DNA of 31,046 nt, taken from the IMG/VR virus record IMGVR_UViG_3300021139_000080, positions 1 through 31,046 of that record; one strand, written 5' to 3'. Shown here piece by piece: positions 20,817-29,343 of the stretch. The stretch's first letter is position 1. Every line of letters begins with the position of its first letter. Below the pieces are notes generated by a model. It did not search any database. It had not been told where the DNA came from and worked only from the letters and a program-made list of their open reading frames with translations. The DNA comes from a virus. The position numbers were made by a program, and so were the translations under genes.

Positions 20817-22448
20817 TTATAAATTTCCCATTGAAACCCAAGTTCCAGGTGAACCAGATACTGTGCATTGCCAACCTTTAGGTGAGCCAGTTGCCGAGCT
20901 TGAATTGTAAACAATGCTACCTTGACGATTAAAGGTAGATGTAGAAGTTGGATAAGTTGTGTTAAACGATTGAGATATTCCATTTGGATAAACATCTTTT
21001 AACATACTACCAACAATTCGATTGTTTCTAGCTGCGCCACCTGTTGTTGAAATTTGAGAAATGTAATCCTCAAAAATGCTTGTTCCAGTTCCATAAGTAG
21101 CAGAGCCAAGGAATTGATTGTTATCAACAGAAACAATAACGCTAGAATTATCTCTAAAATAAACGCCTTGAGTTACAGTTCCAGAATTAACTAAAATTTG
21201 ATTGCCATCAATTTTAATTGAATTTGCTACGTTGTATGCACTAATAGCGTAAGTCGTTGCGTTTGAATGAAGTATGTTATCGTTAATTTTAATTTCATTA
21301 ATTAACAAAGACGCTGTTTGGTCAATATAAATAATTGGCGCATTAGATGAGCTACCATTTTGAATGGTGTTGTTATTTATATTTATTGAATTTGGTGCAT
21401 AAGTGCTTGTTGCTATGCTGCAAAGAATTGCACTGCTGTTTGCAACTTGACTTGATTGCAACCTGTTATTTGAAATAATAAAATCACCTGTTACTGGTGC
21501 GCCAGTACCATAGCTACCAATTTCAATGCAATTTGAATTGCCCAAAGAGTTGCTATATCCGTAAACATAATTTCCAATGACGGTTACGTTGTAAACATTT
21601 TTGCCACCACTTTCTGCAACGGCATAAATACCTGACTCACCATAACCAATCACAGTACAACCCATGATGGTTATGTCAGAACCTGCATGAAAATCAATTC
21701 CTTTGCGTAGATTAAAGTTTGCTGTAACGCCTTGGATGTTGATGTAGTTGGTATTGTTTACACCATCACCAGCAGAAGTAGCCAAACCATAACCATAAGT
21801 AGGCGCACTTATTCCATTGTAAGAATAGTTGCCGCCAGAAATAAACACAGTTTGATTGCTGCCTTCACGATAGCCAGCGTATAAATTGCTAGACATATTG
21901 CAATTGACAACGTAAATATTGTTTGAGCTTTCAACCAAAACGCCTGTATTGCTATACCCAGTAGCAGTTACACCTGTCAAAGCTATACGATGGAAGTTGT
22001 TAATGATTAAACCATCAAGAGTTCCTAATGCTGACCTTGAATCAATAAAGGAACAGTTTTCAATGTCGATTTGATTCGTCCCTGTCCATGTGACCGATGG
22101 GCCAGTAATAACTTCATCACCAGTAAAGTTCAAAACACCAGTTTCTGTGCTTGGCTCTGTTATGGTTGCAGATGTAAAATTAAAATCTTTAAGCCGCCAA
22201 TGCACGTTGCTTGACAATGTTTTAGAAATTGTTGATGTGATTTTGTAAGTTAAACCAAGACCATCAAACTCTACACTTGTCCCAATAAATGCTGTAAACA
22301 TTGCAGTAATAGCAGCAGTATCATCGGCAACGCCATTACCTACAGCACCAAAATCTTTAGCACTTACTGTTTCAGAAAGTTTGAAATTAATAGCTCTATT
22401 AATTGCACCTGTAGAGCCTTGGTCATATTTTGGAATTAATGTAGTCAT
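20817..22448 (-). CDS. Tailspike, pectate-lyase-like beta-helix
   Basis: This 543-residue protein opens with YDQGSTGAINRAINFKLSET and VSAKDFGAVGNGVADDTAAI, the hallmark start of phage tailspikes with a right-handed beta-helix. The body has repeated Asn-ladder strands (for example NNIYVVNCNMSSN, ISNNRLQSS, ININNNTIQNG and IKIDGNQIL). The C-terminus ends KGWQCTVSGSPGTWVSMG, a short knob seen on many spikes. It likely binds and may cleave surface polysaccharide; the catalytic residues cannot be named by eye. It lacks the N-terminal anchor domain shared by the two upstream fibre proteins, so it may attach differently. It has an AAAGGT ribosome site. Confidence 0.88.
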   Translation of the reverse strand: MTTLIPKYDQGSTGAINRAINFKLSETVSAKDFGAVGNGVADDTAAITAMFTAFIGTSVEFDGLGLTYKITSTISKTLSSNVHWRLKDFNFTSATITEPSTETGVLNFTGDEVITGPSVTWTGTNQIDIENCSFIDSRSALGTLDGLIINNFHRIALTGVTATGYSNTGVLVESSNNIYVVNCNMSSNLYAGYREGSNQTVFISGGNYSYNGISAPTYGYGLATSAGDGVNNTNYINIQGVTANFNLRKGIDFHAGSDITIMGCTVIGYGESGIYAVAESGGKNVYNVTVIGNYVYGYSNSLGNSNCIEIGSYGTGAPVTGDFIISNNRLQSSQVANSSAILCSIATSTYAPNSININNNTIQNGSSSNAPIIYIDQTASLLINEIKINDNILHSNATTYAISAYNVANSIKIDGNQILVNSGTVTQGVYFRDNSSVIVSVDNNQFLGSATYGTGTSIFEDYISQISTTGGAARNNRIVGSMLKDVYPNGISQSFNTTYPTSTSTFNRQGSIVYNSSSATGSPKGWQCTVSGSPGTWVSMGNL

Positions 22449-22457
22449 ATATTACCT

Positions 22458-23882
22458 TTAAGGATGCGATGCAACATAAGCATCAAATTTATTGTTTAGC
22501 TCTTGAATTGCTGCTGTTAATGTAGCTACTAAGAATGAAGTGTCAATACCTTGATAAACTGGATTTCCTTTAGAATCTACTGCATCTTTTTCGCCAGTTA
22601 CGCAATCAGGCACAACGGCTTGAAGTTCATGAGCAATAAATCCTTGGCCCTTAGATTTATCAGAAATCCAATCGTATGTAACTGGTTTTAACTGAGCAAC
22701 AGTATCTAATGCACCTATCATTGGCGATACATTTTCTTTTAAGCGATAGTCCGAAGAAGTGGTGTACGAAGTAGATGAAGATGTAGAGGTTATGCTGCCA
22801 ACACCAGTATTATTATATCTAAAATATAGTTGATATCCAGTTCCTGTAGTATTTGCATAATTTAAATCTATACCAACACCTGCTCCACCTGCTCCCGAAT
22901 ATGTACCACCAAAACAATTATCAGATGCAGAACCAATATAAGATGTAATTCTTCCACTTCCGCCACTAGGTTTACTTGTAGTCCCAACTAGCAAGTTACC
23001 GCTAGAGTCAATACGAGCACGTTCTGTTGCACCAACACCCGTACCAAAAACTAAAGGATTTGCTGTTGTTGTTCTTAAAAAGAAAGCACCATTTGATTCT
23101 GCAATTCCGTTTGAACCATCTGAAGTAATCCCAACATATACAGTACTATTGGTAACTTGTAATTTGTAAGAACCTGAAGGTGCTGCACCAATACCTAAAT
23201 TTGTACCATCAAACTGCAAATTTGAACTGGAATTAAATGCACTTGTTCCGTTGCCATAAGGAATATAACCTGCGGTAAGAGTGGTTAATCCTGTGCCGCC
23301 ATAAGCAACACCAACAGTAGTTCCATTCCAAGTAGCTGTTGTAATTACGCCACTTGAAGACAATTGCATCAATTTAGTATTAGCAATACCAGCGTTATAC
23401 CATTGGAAACCATCTCCAGCAAAAGCACTAAAACGACCAAAGCCAGTTGCATAGTCCATTACTAGACCATCACTAGGAGCAGTAGCAGTAAATGTTCCTG
23501 TAGTTGCTAAACCAGCAGAAGAAGTTAATTGGCCGCTAATGGCCTGGTCAGCATTAAATGTATTTGTTTCATCCAGCTTTGGAAAGTCATTAAGACTTGC
23601 ACGAACCAAGCGAAGAGATACTACTGCACCTGCAGCAAATGCTGTGGCAGATGTTCCATCTTGCGCTCTAGTGATAGCAAACGTAGTTCCTGATACTGAA
23701 GTGACTTTAACAATTTCAATAGTTGTTTGTGTTGCAGCATCAGCTAATGTGCAATAAAAGTATTGAACTCCAGTAGGTGATGGAAAGCCTGTCGCAGATG
23801 TAACACTCATAGACGTAGCTCCAGTAGTTAAACTAGAAGCTAACGTAGTGTTAGCATTGTTTGCGAAGAGCATATTTGCCAT
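22458..23882 (-). CDS. Tail fibre with C-terminal S74 intramolecular chaperone
   Basis: This 474-residue protein has an N-terminal anchor domain (residues 1-100, ANNANTTLASSLTTGATSMS ... GFPSPTG ... TRAQDGT) and a Gly/Thr/Ser-rich beta fibre (GVAYGGTGLTTLTAGYIPYG, ARIDSSGNLLVGT). The C-terminal 98 residues are an endosialidase-type chaperone (Peptidase_S74), beginning SDYRLKENVSPMIGALD with the likely self-cleavage Ser377-Asp378, and containing GFIAHELQAVVPDCVTGEKD. The chaperone assembles the trimer and is then cut off. The start at 23882 follows the upstream stop by one base (TAATATG). An in-frame codon at 23933 overlaps the upstream gene and is rejected. The anchor resembles that of the 841-residue protein. 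Confidence 0.9.
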   Translation of the reverse strand: MANMLFANNANTTLASSLTTGATSMSVTSATGFPSPTGVQYFYCTLADAATQTTIEIVKVTSVSGTTFAITRAQDGTSATAFAAGAVVSLRLVRASLNDFPKLDETNTFNADQAISGQLTSSAGLATTGTFTATAPSDGLVMDYATGFGRFSAFAGDGFQWYNAGIANTKLMQLSSSGVITTATWNGTTVGVAYGGTGLTTLTAGYIPYGNGTSAFNSSSNLQFDGTNLGIGAAPSGSYKLQVTNSTVYVGITSDGSNGIAESNGAFFLRTTTANPLVFGTGVGATERARIDSSGNLLVGTTSKPSGGSGRITSYIGSASDNCFGGTYSGAGGAGVGIDLNYANTTGTGYQLYFRYNNTGVGSITSTSSSTSYTTSSDYRLKENVSPMIGALDTVAQLKPVTYDWISDKSKGQGFIAHELQAVVPDCVTGEKDAVDSKGNPVYQGIDTSFLVATLTAAIQELNNKFDAYVASHP

Positions 23883-23883
23883 A

Positions 23884-26409
23884 TTAGTACCAAATATCCA
23901 TAAAGAATGTTCCTGAACCGCCAGCAGAAGCAAAACTAAATGCTGACAATGAAACTGCCCCTGCAGAAGGAGTTAACGTATAAACCTGGAATAAAGCATT
24001 ATTTCCAGAATAAGATACTGTGTAATTTAAGTTTTGAGTCATTGTTTGTGTGTTTGCTGTTGTAGCATTACATTGTGGCAATAACTGATAAATTTCATTA
24101 CTATCAACAGGACTTACCAAAAGAGCAGTTCCACTTCTTGAAACATTTATATTGGTAGGAACTCCAGCAATTTGAACAGCAGATAAAGTTCCACCACTTA
24201 TTTGATTAATTTGAAATCTTGCCCATTCAGAAGGATTTAAAGCACCATTTCTATAAGTAGCGGTTGAAGGAATTGTGTTATCTTTAAATGTATGACTATT
24301 GGGCTGCGCTACATATTGAAGCGTATGAGTACCAGTTCCCGCATTTGTATAAGCAACGTAAGGGCCAGTGCCATTTAAAGCATACGCAAGTGAAGTTGCT
24401 ATATAAAATGCTTCTGTATTTGGATTGGCTAAATAAGCATAATATGTTTGTCCAGCAGTTAAACCAGTTGGCAATGTTCCAGTTGTAGTAAATTGAATAG
24501 GTGTTCCTGTAGAAGGAGCATCTGTTAAATTGCTTGGATTACTAATATTTTTGCACTGCATTAATATGTAGCCAGCAGAGCTTGTTGCAACCACATTACT
24601 AGCAATAGCTGTTGACGCTACAAAATTATGAAATACAATTCCATTTAAATCTGGGCAGGTGTTTCCTGTTACGGTTAGATTATCACATCCTCTAGTTCTA
24701 ATAATAGAAGTTAAAGATGTTGTAGGAAGCATATAATTTTGAATAAATATATTATTTGAAACAACAGTGTTATTTGCTCCAAATAAATCTAATAATTGCA
24801 AATAAGTAGCCCCTGTAGTTGAGCCAATAATTTGATTATTAGAAATAATTGTAGAGTCTGAAACACCAGCAGTAATCAAATAACATATATTATTAGTTAC
24901 TATATTTCCTTGAGTAGTCCCTGGATTTGTATTTAATGTAGATAAAGAAATAGATAAATTACTTGTTCTTGGAACAGCATTAGATGTTGATGTAAATGCA
25001 GAACTCACTTCACCAGTATTTCCATCAATTAAATTGTTTTTTACTTCACCAACTAAAGTATCAGCTTCTAAATCAATGTTGCCGTTAATTTTATTATTAA
25101 TAATTGAATTTTCAGAACCATAGGAAATTGCTATAGCCTGTCTACCACTTAAATTGTTATAAATGTAACAATCTTTAATAGTATTATGGTCGGAGCCAAC
25201 TACTCTACCAGTATCGTATCCAATAGTAATTCCATCGCCAGCACAATTTGTAATACTTGTTCCAATTATTTTACAGAAACTAGAACCCCAAAGCATTACG
25301 CCTGGAGAGAATTCTTCACCTGAATATGTTTGTGAAGATTTGTTTCCGTTTAATGTTCCGCCAATAATTGTAGAATTTGTAATGGCAGAAGATGCAGTAC
25401 CCATTCTAATCATCGGATTATGCGAGGTAGTGTGAGGCTTCATTAATAATGTAGCACCAGTTAAATCTAGCGTTACATTAGATGGTATTACTATAGTATC
25501 AATTAAATATGAGCCTGAAGGAACTGTAATTTTTAATGCGCCACTATTTAAAGCGTTTTGAAATGCTGCTGTATTGTCTGTTCCAGAAATTCCAGAACCG
25601 TCAGCAACAGCACCAAAATCCAATACAGAAACTGATTCTTGAAGTTTAGATGTTAAAGTACGAACTGTGTTTTGTGGTTCAATCGCAAAGTTAATAGGAT
25701 GAGTTAATGAATTAGCATAAGTATTAAACTCAGCAGTTGTAGCAAAATCAGCAGCACTAGGAAGTTCACTAATTTTATCTTGGACAGTTCTTTGGATAGA
25801 ACCTGTTCCTGGCTCTTCATAATAAATATTACTAGCGTTGAGTTGTCCTGAAGCTACAGGAAGACCATAAACAACTTCAACTATGTCACCAGCATTTAAA
25901 CCAGTAAAGAAAGTAATAGAAGTGCTTGAAGACTCTGAATAGTTAGTATCAACAACTTGTTTGCTACCGTTAACAAATACTGCTAAATTGTTTTGGTCAG
26001 GAAGGTAAGTAAATGGTATTGTAAATACTGTTTGACCTTGAGTAGCTATAAAAGAAACTTCTTGAGTTGCAGCAGCACCACCGCCTCCACCGCCACCAGC
26101 AGCAAATAAATTTAAACTTTGAGCTGTAATACGTAATTGTACGTTATCGCTGATGTTAAAGATTTGTGGTTGAGTATTTTCTTGACCACGTTCTACAGTT
26201 AAGAAATCACCGTTTCTATAAGTACATTTAACAATCTCACCTACTTCAGGGTTGTTGATTTGAATCAACGTCAACATGAAGTAGTTACCGCCAGTAGGTG
26301 AAGGGAACTGTTGTCCTGTACCTGCTACTACTTGTAATACGGTATCAGTAGGCGTAATAGCCACAGCAAGGGCTGTAGCAGCGTTGTTAGTAAATAATGG
26401 AATTGGCAT
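23884..26409 (-). CDS. Large tailspike: anchor, Gly linker, adhesin domain and beta-helix
   Basis: This 841-residue protein has an N-terminal anchor (1-100, LFTNNAATALAVAITPTDTV ... QFPSPTGGNYFML ... VERGQENTQP), a run of Gly near residue 104, and a beta domain (EVSFIATQGQTVFTIPFTYL, then LAVFVNGSKQVVDTNY). A right-handed beta-helix follows, starting VSVLDFGAVADGSG and rich in Asn ladders. A Thr/Gly module at about 629-702 (TGTPIQFTTTGTLPTGLTAG) interrupts the helix region. The C-terminal part (about 710-841) is a beta domain ending FFMDIWY. It should be a trimeric receptor-binding spike, possibly a depolymerase. Three receptor-binding genes lie in a row here. Confidence 0.88.
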   Translation of the reverse strand: MPIPLFTNNAATALAVAITPTDTVLQVVAGTGQQFPSPTGGNYFMLTLIQINNPEVGEIVKCTYRNGDFLTVERGQENTQPQIFNISDNVQLRITAQSLNLFAAGGGGGGGAAATQEVSFIATQGQTVFTIPFTYLPDQNNLAVFVNGSKQVVDTNYSESSSTSITFFTGLNAGDIVEVVYGLPVASGQLNASNIYYEEPGTGSIQRTVQDKISELPSAADFATTAEFNTYANSLTHPINFAIEPQNTVRTLTSKLQESVSVLDFGAVADGSGISGTDNTAAFQNALNSGALKITVPSGSYLIDTIVIPSNVTLDLTGATLLMKPHTTSHNPMIRMGTASSAITNSTIIGGTLNGNKSSQTYSGEEFSPGVMLWGSSFCKIIGTSITNCAGDGITIGYDTGRVVGSDHNTIKDCYIYNNLSGRQAIAISYGSENSIINNKINGNIDLEADTLVGEVKNNLIDGNTGEVSSAFTSTSNAVPRTSNLSISLSTLNTNPGTTQGNIVTNNICYLITAGVSDSTIISNNQIIGSTTGATYLQLLDLFGANNTVVSNNIFIQNYMLPTTSLTSIIRTRGCDNLTVTGNTCPDLNGIVFHNFVASTAIASNVVATSSAGYILMQCKNISNPSNLTDAPSTGTPIQFTTTGTLPTGLTAGQTYYAYLANPNTEAFYIATSLAYALNGTGPYVAYTNAGTGTHTLQYVAQPNSHTFKDNTIPSTATYRNGALNPSEWARFQINQISGGTLSAVQIAGVPTNINVSRSGTALLVSPVDSNEIYQLLPQCNATTANTQTMTQNLNYTVSYSGNNALFQVYTLTPSAGAVSLSAFSFASAGGSGTFFMDIWY

Positions 26410-26413
26410 TTAA

Positions 26414-26692
26414 TTATCCTACTGTAATAGTGTTTATAACAAAACCGTCTACTAATCTATTAGAACTATAAATGGTAATGTATTGATTTTGAGGCTCTGG
26501 TCTTGTCCAAGGAGGTGCTTGATAGTCTGCTACGCCTCGTACAAAGTCCTGTGGCTGTCTCGGCTCCCAATCGGCAGGACAAACTTTCAGTCCATCCCAT
26601 CTCTGGCGTAAATCGCTTGCTCGCATTTTCCTTCCGCAAGCATCGCAGAGTACTGCCCAATCACCTCTGTCATAGCGACTAAAATAGCTCAT
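26414..26692 (-). CDS. Conserved phage zinc-knuckle protein (CDACGRK...VCPADWEPRQPQDFVRG)
   Basis: This 92-residue protein contains CDACGRK (Cys16, Cys19) and VCPADWEPRQPQDFVRGVAD (Cys38), and then APPWTRPEP. I recognise the pattern CDxCGxxxxxSxLRxRWDGLxVCxxDWExRxPQDFVRG as a small protein common in podoviral and siphoviral structural regions. A three-Cys plus Asp/His metal site is likely. The role is unknown; its place between the fibre-tail adaptor and the spike suggests tail assembly. It overlaps its upstream neighbour by ATGA. Confidence 0.8.
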   Translation of the reverse strand: MSYFSRYDRGDWAVLCDACGRKMRASDLRQRWDGLKVCPADWEPRQPQDFVRGVADYQAPPWTRPEPQNQYITIYSSNRLVDGFVINTITVG

Positions 26693-27000
26693 ACTTGTGT
26701 AGCGTCGTAAACAGTTAAATCACCAACACCCACATAGGTGTTAGTCAAAGAAGTAGTAATCGTCATCTCAAGGCGATAAGTTACTTCAGCTAGTCCACCA
26801 ATAACCCTTTGAGACGCTGTCTTATTAACAATGACTGCCGCACCTAAAAGAAGATTAGATGGGTTAGGGTCTACACCGTTCATAACAACAATAGCACAAG
26901 TTGCTGTTAGGATAGTTTCACCAGCAGCTAAAACCTGCGTAAAGTCAAAAGTGAATAACTCACTTTCGGTGGTAATCTTGTAGGAAAATGACTCAGCCAT
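26689..27000 (-). CDS. Phage fibre-tail adaptor-like protein
   Basis: This 103-residue beta-rich protein reads FTFDFTQVLAAGETILTATC, then VDPNPSNLLLGAAVI and GLAEVTYRLEMTITTSLTNT. This matches small structural proteins annotated as fibre-tail adaptors: a strand-rich domain with a DF(S/T)xVLAxGE start and an xxYRLxxxxxTS strand near the end. It would link spikes or fibres to the tail. A promoter candidate lies just upstream (27019-27047), inside the end of the repeat-protein gene. The start overlaps that gene by TAATG. Confidence 0.75.
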   Translation of the reverse strand: MAESFSYKITTESELFTFDFTQVLAAGETILTATCAIVVMNGVDPNPSNLLLGAAVIVNKTASQRVIGGLAEVTYRLEMTITTSLTNTYVGVGDLTVYDATQV

Positions 27001-28409
27001 TAAAGTTTCCGATATAACATTATAACACGATTTTTAACAAAAGACAAGGTTTTTTCAGCCTTTTTGACTAAAATATCTCTGTCCTTAACTATAACTGCTG
27101 TAAGCTGTTTAGGCCCAACAATAAAAGTATACTTAGCTACTGCTCCAAACTTCTGTACAATACCAGGGTAAAGACTAACTATTGCATAGCTTATTACTGT
27201 AAGTACTTTTTCAATAAACTTATTAATCTTAACTGTAGTGGTTACTGTAGCAGCTAATAGTTTATTGGGCAATCTTTTTAAACTAACAACATTATTAACA
27301 CCTAAAGCTAATATTACACTTGTAGTAATTCTACGGATTATTGTAACAATCGTAGTTACTGCATAAGTTATTATTTTAGCTATTGCCCTAGGTATAGTAA
27401 TTGTTGTGGTTACTAAGGCAGTTAATATTTTAAGTACACTGTTTTTAATTGAAGCTGTATTTGATACTGTAGCTAATAAAGTCTTAAAACGACCAAAGTT
27501 AATACGAGCTGTGCTGGTTACATTGACTGATAAAGCAACCAAGTGGTTAGCTATTTCAGTAATAACAACAATTACAGTCTCTACTGCCGATACTAACAAC
27601 TTACCTATTAAACGAGCTATTGTAGCCGTGCTAGTGACTGTAGCTGTTAATGTCTTACTTGAATAACGAGCTATTGTGGCTGTGCTAGTAACTACTAAAG
27701 CCATTATCTTAGCAATAGCTTTTTTGATACTTACTGTGCTAGTAACATTGTACGACAATGTTTTAAATAAACTAAGTATTCTAGATATTGTTGCAGCACT
27801 AGTAGACAGTACTAAAATAAGCTTATTAATTAGTTTAGTTATACTAGCTGTAGAGCTAACTGTTGCAGTTATAAACTTAGATAACTGCCTAACAATATTA
27901 ATAGTGCTAGTTACTGCTACGCTTAAACTCTTAGGTATAGCTTTAATCAAAGTAGCTGTACTTGTTACAGCATAACTAAGGGTTTTAGATAAAGACAACA
28001 ATCTACTTAAGGTTGCTGTTGATGTTACGTTAATAGTAAACGCAACTAAGTGCATTGCTGATTCTGTTATAACTACTAGGACATTGTCCACAATAGTAGT
28101 CATTAATTTACTGATTGCTCTTCTAATACTTACAGTGCTTGTTGAGGTTACACTCAATGCTTTTAATATTGTAAGCTTGTAAGCAATACTTACTGCATTT
28201 GAAACACTAACTGATAAAGTTCTAAGAAGATTTAAAACTTTAGATATACTAGCTGTAGAAATTACAGCTAATAAAATAATTTTAGATATATTTAAAAACT
28301 TAGAAATGGAACTAGTACTCGTAGAAGTAACACTTAACGAGGGAGTTAATGTGATATTATCTCCGTCATTAATTGCTACTCTATCTATACTAGAACCATT
28401 AATTGCCAT
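27000..28409 (-). CDS. Tandem-repeat structural protein, 18-20-residue units, unknown function
   Basis: This 469-residue protein is built almost entirely of tandem repeats (residues about 27-405) with the consensus VTSTATIxRxIxKxLxxx: a Thr/Ser/Val strand followed by a basic amphipathic stretch. About 18 units of mostly 18, sometimes 20, residues can be counted. Units at residues 87 and 258 each carry a 20-residue extra segment (VDNVLVVITESAMHLVAF and VETVIVVITEIANHLVAL), so a larger block of 171 residues was probably duplicated. The protein has almost no Asp or Glu and is rich in Lys, Arg, Ile, Leu, Val, Thr and Ser. The N-terminal 25 residues and the C-terminal 65 are not repeated. Its position between two small tail proteins suggests a virion filament, sheath or membrane-active part. 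I do not recognise a named family. Confidence 0.85.
   Translation of the reverse strand: MAINGSSIDRVAINDGDNITLTPSLSVTSTSTSSISKFLNISKIILLAVISTASISKVLNLLRTLSVSVSNAVSIAYKLTILKALSVTSTSTVSIRRAISKLMTTIVDNVLVVITESAMHLVAFTINVTSTATLSRLLSLSKTLSYAVTSTATLIKAIPKSLSVAVTSTINIVRQLSKFITATVSSTASITKLINKLILVLSTSAATISRILSLFKTLSYNVTSTVSIKKAIAKIMALVVTSTATIARYSSKTLTATVTSTATIARLIGKLLVSAVETVIVVITEIANHLVALSVNVTSTARINFGRFKTLLATVSNTASIKNSVLKILTALVTTTITIPRAIAKIITYAVTTIVTIIRRITTSVILALGVNNVVSLKRLPNKLLAATVTTTVKINKFIEKVLTVISYAIVSLYPGIVQKFGAVAKYTFIVGPKQLTAVIVKDRDILVKKAEKTLSFVKNRVIMLYRKL
27019..27047 (-). promoter_or_regulatory. Sigma70-type promoter candidate before the tail-fibre genes
   Basis: On the minus strand, TTGTCT (27042-27047), a 17-base spacer and TATAAT (27019-27024) form a good host-type promoter, with TG one base before the -10 (TGTTATAAT). 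It lies in the last codons of the repeat-protein gene and would start transcription just before the adaptor gene at 27000. An AT-rich coding end can produce such a match by chance. Confidence 0.5.
27195..28331 (-). repeat. Tandem protein-coding repeat, about 54-base period
   Basis: These bases encode the tandem units of the 469-residue protein. The commonest spacing between VTSTxxI blocks is 18 codons (54 bases), for example at residues 148, 166 and 184, at 222, 240 and 258, and at 297, 315, 333 and 351. Recurrent strings such as gtgctagt and tgtagctg (on the + strand) mark the unit starts. The units have diverged at DNA level, so the array is old or under selection at protein level. The opposite strand is also open here (27406-27975) as a by-product. 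Confidence 0.85.
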
Positions 28410-28777
28410 TAACTAAATTGTACTTTAAAAGTAAATTGGATGGAATCGCCATTGTTCAATGGGATGCCACTAAAGTCACCTTTTACAAACAAGTTACCAG
28501 AAGTAGAAGCATCAAACAAACCAGCATTGGTGATTGTCTCACTTGTGCCAGCAGTCTGTGTACCTACAACTTGGAATGTGTCGTTTGTCGTACTTGTTGT
28601 TACTTGTGAAGTAGTGCCTGAAACACGTGGCAATACTTCTGTAAACAAAGTTGTATCTGTTGCTGCCGTCGTACCTGCACCTGTACCCCAACCAATGTAT
28701 TTAGGTTGAGTAGCCGCACCACCATTAAGGTAGTTGGTTACGATGGCTTTCCCAGTATTAACTAAGAGTGTAGCCAT
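28409..28777 (-). CDS. Conserved phage tail/virion protein (VNTGKAIVTN...WGTGAGT family)
   Basis: This 122-residue beta-rich protein has LLVNTGKAIVTNYLNG, then YIGWGTGAGTTAATDTTLF, QVVGTQTAGTSETITNAGLF and LFVKGDFSG. I recognise this pattern in small phage virion proteins often labelled tail-fibre or structural proteins; the ITNAGLFD and KGDFS strings are characteristic. The exact role is not known to me. GGAG nine bases upstream supports the ATG at 28777. It overlaps the repeat-protein start by TAATG. Confidence 0.75.
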   Translation of the reverse strand: MATLLVNTGKAIVTNYLNGGAATQPKYIGWGTGAGTTAATDTTLFTEVLPRVSGTTSQVTTSTTNDTFQVVGTQTAGTSETITNAGLFDASTSGNLFVKGDFSGIPLNNGDSIQFTFKVQFS

Positions 28778-28914
28778 TTTTTAATTCTCCAAATGATTCT
28801 TTTAAGTGGGTTAGCATGATAATAATCTATAACGCCAAGTTCCTCCACAGTGCCGTCAGCACGAGTGATGGTGGCAATTAGTTGGATTTCCTTAGCATCT
28901 AGATTAGTATTCAT
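28762..28914 (-). CDS. 50-residue conserved phage protein (LGVIDYYHANPLKRIIWRIKK)
   Basis: This short ORF encodes NTNLDAKEIQLIATITRADG, then TVEELGVIDYYHANPLKR and a basic aromatic tail (IIWRIKKWLH). It has a beta-hairpin-like first half and an amphipathic, strongly basic C-terminal helix. Small phage proteins ending with a HxNPLxRxxWRIxK motif are familiar from other phage structural regions, with no known role. The ATG shares TAATG with the upstream gene, and the last 16 bases overlap the downstream gene in another frame. Confidence 0.7.
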   Translation of the reverse strand: MNTNLDAKEIQLIATITRADGTVEELGVIDYYHANPLKRIIWRIKKWLHS

Positions 28915-29330
28915 TATGTATGTTGTTTAACCAACTCAAGAACGATTGTAAATGTCAAGGTTTGACCTGTGCCTTCGTAATCAAAGGTCGCTAAAATCTC
29001 ACCTGTAGGATTGACAGCATTATTAATAATACCGCCATAGTGCTGAGCTTCTACTTTACCACGTCCTGCAAAGTTCCAGAATACAGTATTAGCAGAAGCA
29101 CCTTTCCAAAGAATGTTTACAGTTAATAAGTCTTCTACGTCGTAGTTGATTTTATTAACACGTAAACGATTAGCTTTAACACCGTTAATATCAAAATCAC
29201 TTAAGTTAGCAGGGTTAACAATAGTGTAAACACCTGCATCAGTAGCTGTTAAAGTACCTTCGTATTTAATTACAACGTGACGAGGCCCATCAACAAGAAT
29301 CTGAATAGGAGTTTGAATAGTAGTAGTCAT
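28914..29330 (-). CDS. Conserved phage structural protein, beta-rich
   Basis: This 138-residue protein includes IQILVDGPRHVVIKYEGTL, then DGVKANRLRV-like strands (INGVKANRLRVNKINYDVED), ILWKGASANTVFWNFAGRGK and QHYGGIINNAVNPTGEILAT. I recall similar proteins in the region downstream of phage capsid genes, labelled structural, but cannot name a function. It is predicted to be wholly beta-stranded and could be a head decoration or tail component. The start has GGGAG at good spacing. Confidence 0.7.
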   Translation of the reverse strand: MTTTIQTPIQILVDGPRHVVIKYEGTLTATDAGVYTIVNPANLSDFDINGVKANRLRVNKINYDVEDLLTVNILWKGASANTVFWNFAGRGKVEAQHYGGIINNAVNPTGEILATFDYEGTGQTLTFTIVLELVKQHT

Positions 29331-29343
29331 TTGCTACTCCCTA

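Noticed and set aside
20816-20995. 110-residue version of the 50-residue protein downstream of the tailspike
   Set aside because: The first 60 residues are an out-of-frame reading of the tailspike C-terminus; the ATG at 20815 follows the tailspike stop in the standard way.
27406-27975. Two rightward ORFs of 86 and 99 codons opposite the repeat protein
   Set aside because: They mirror the low-complexity repeats of the leftward gene, have no ribosome site, and lie in a block transcribed leftward.
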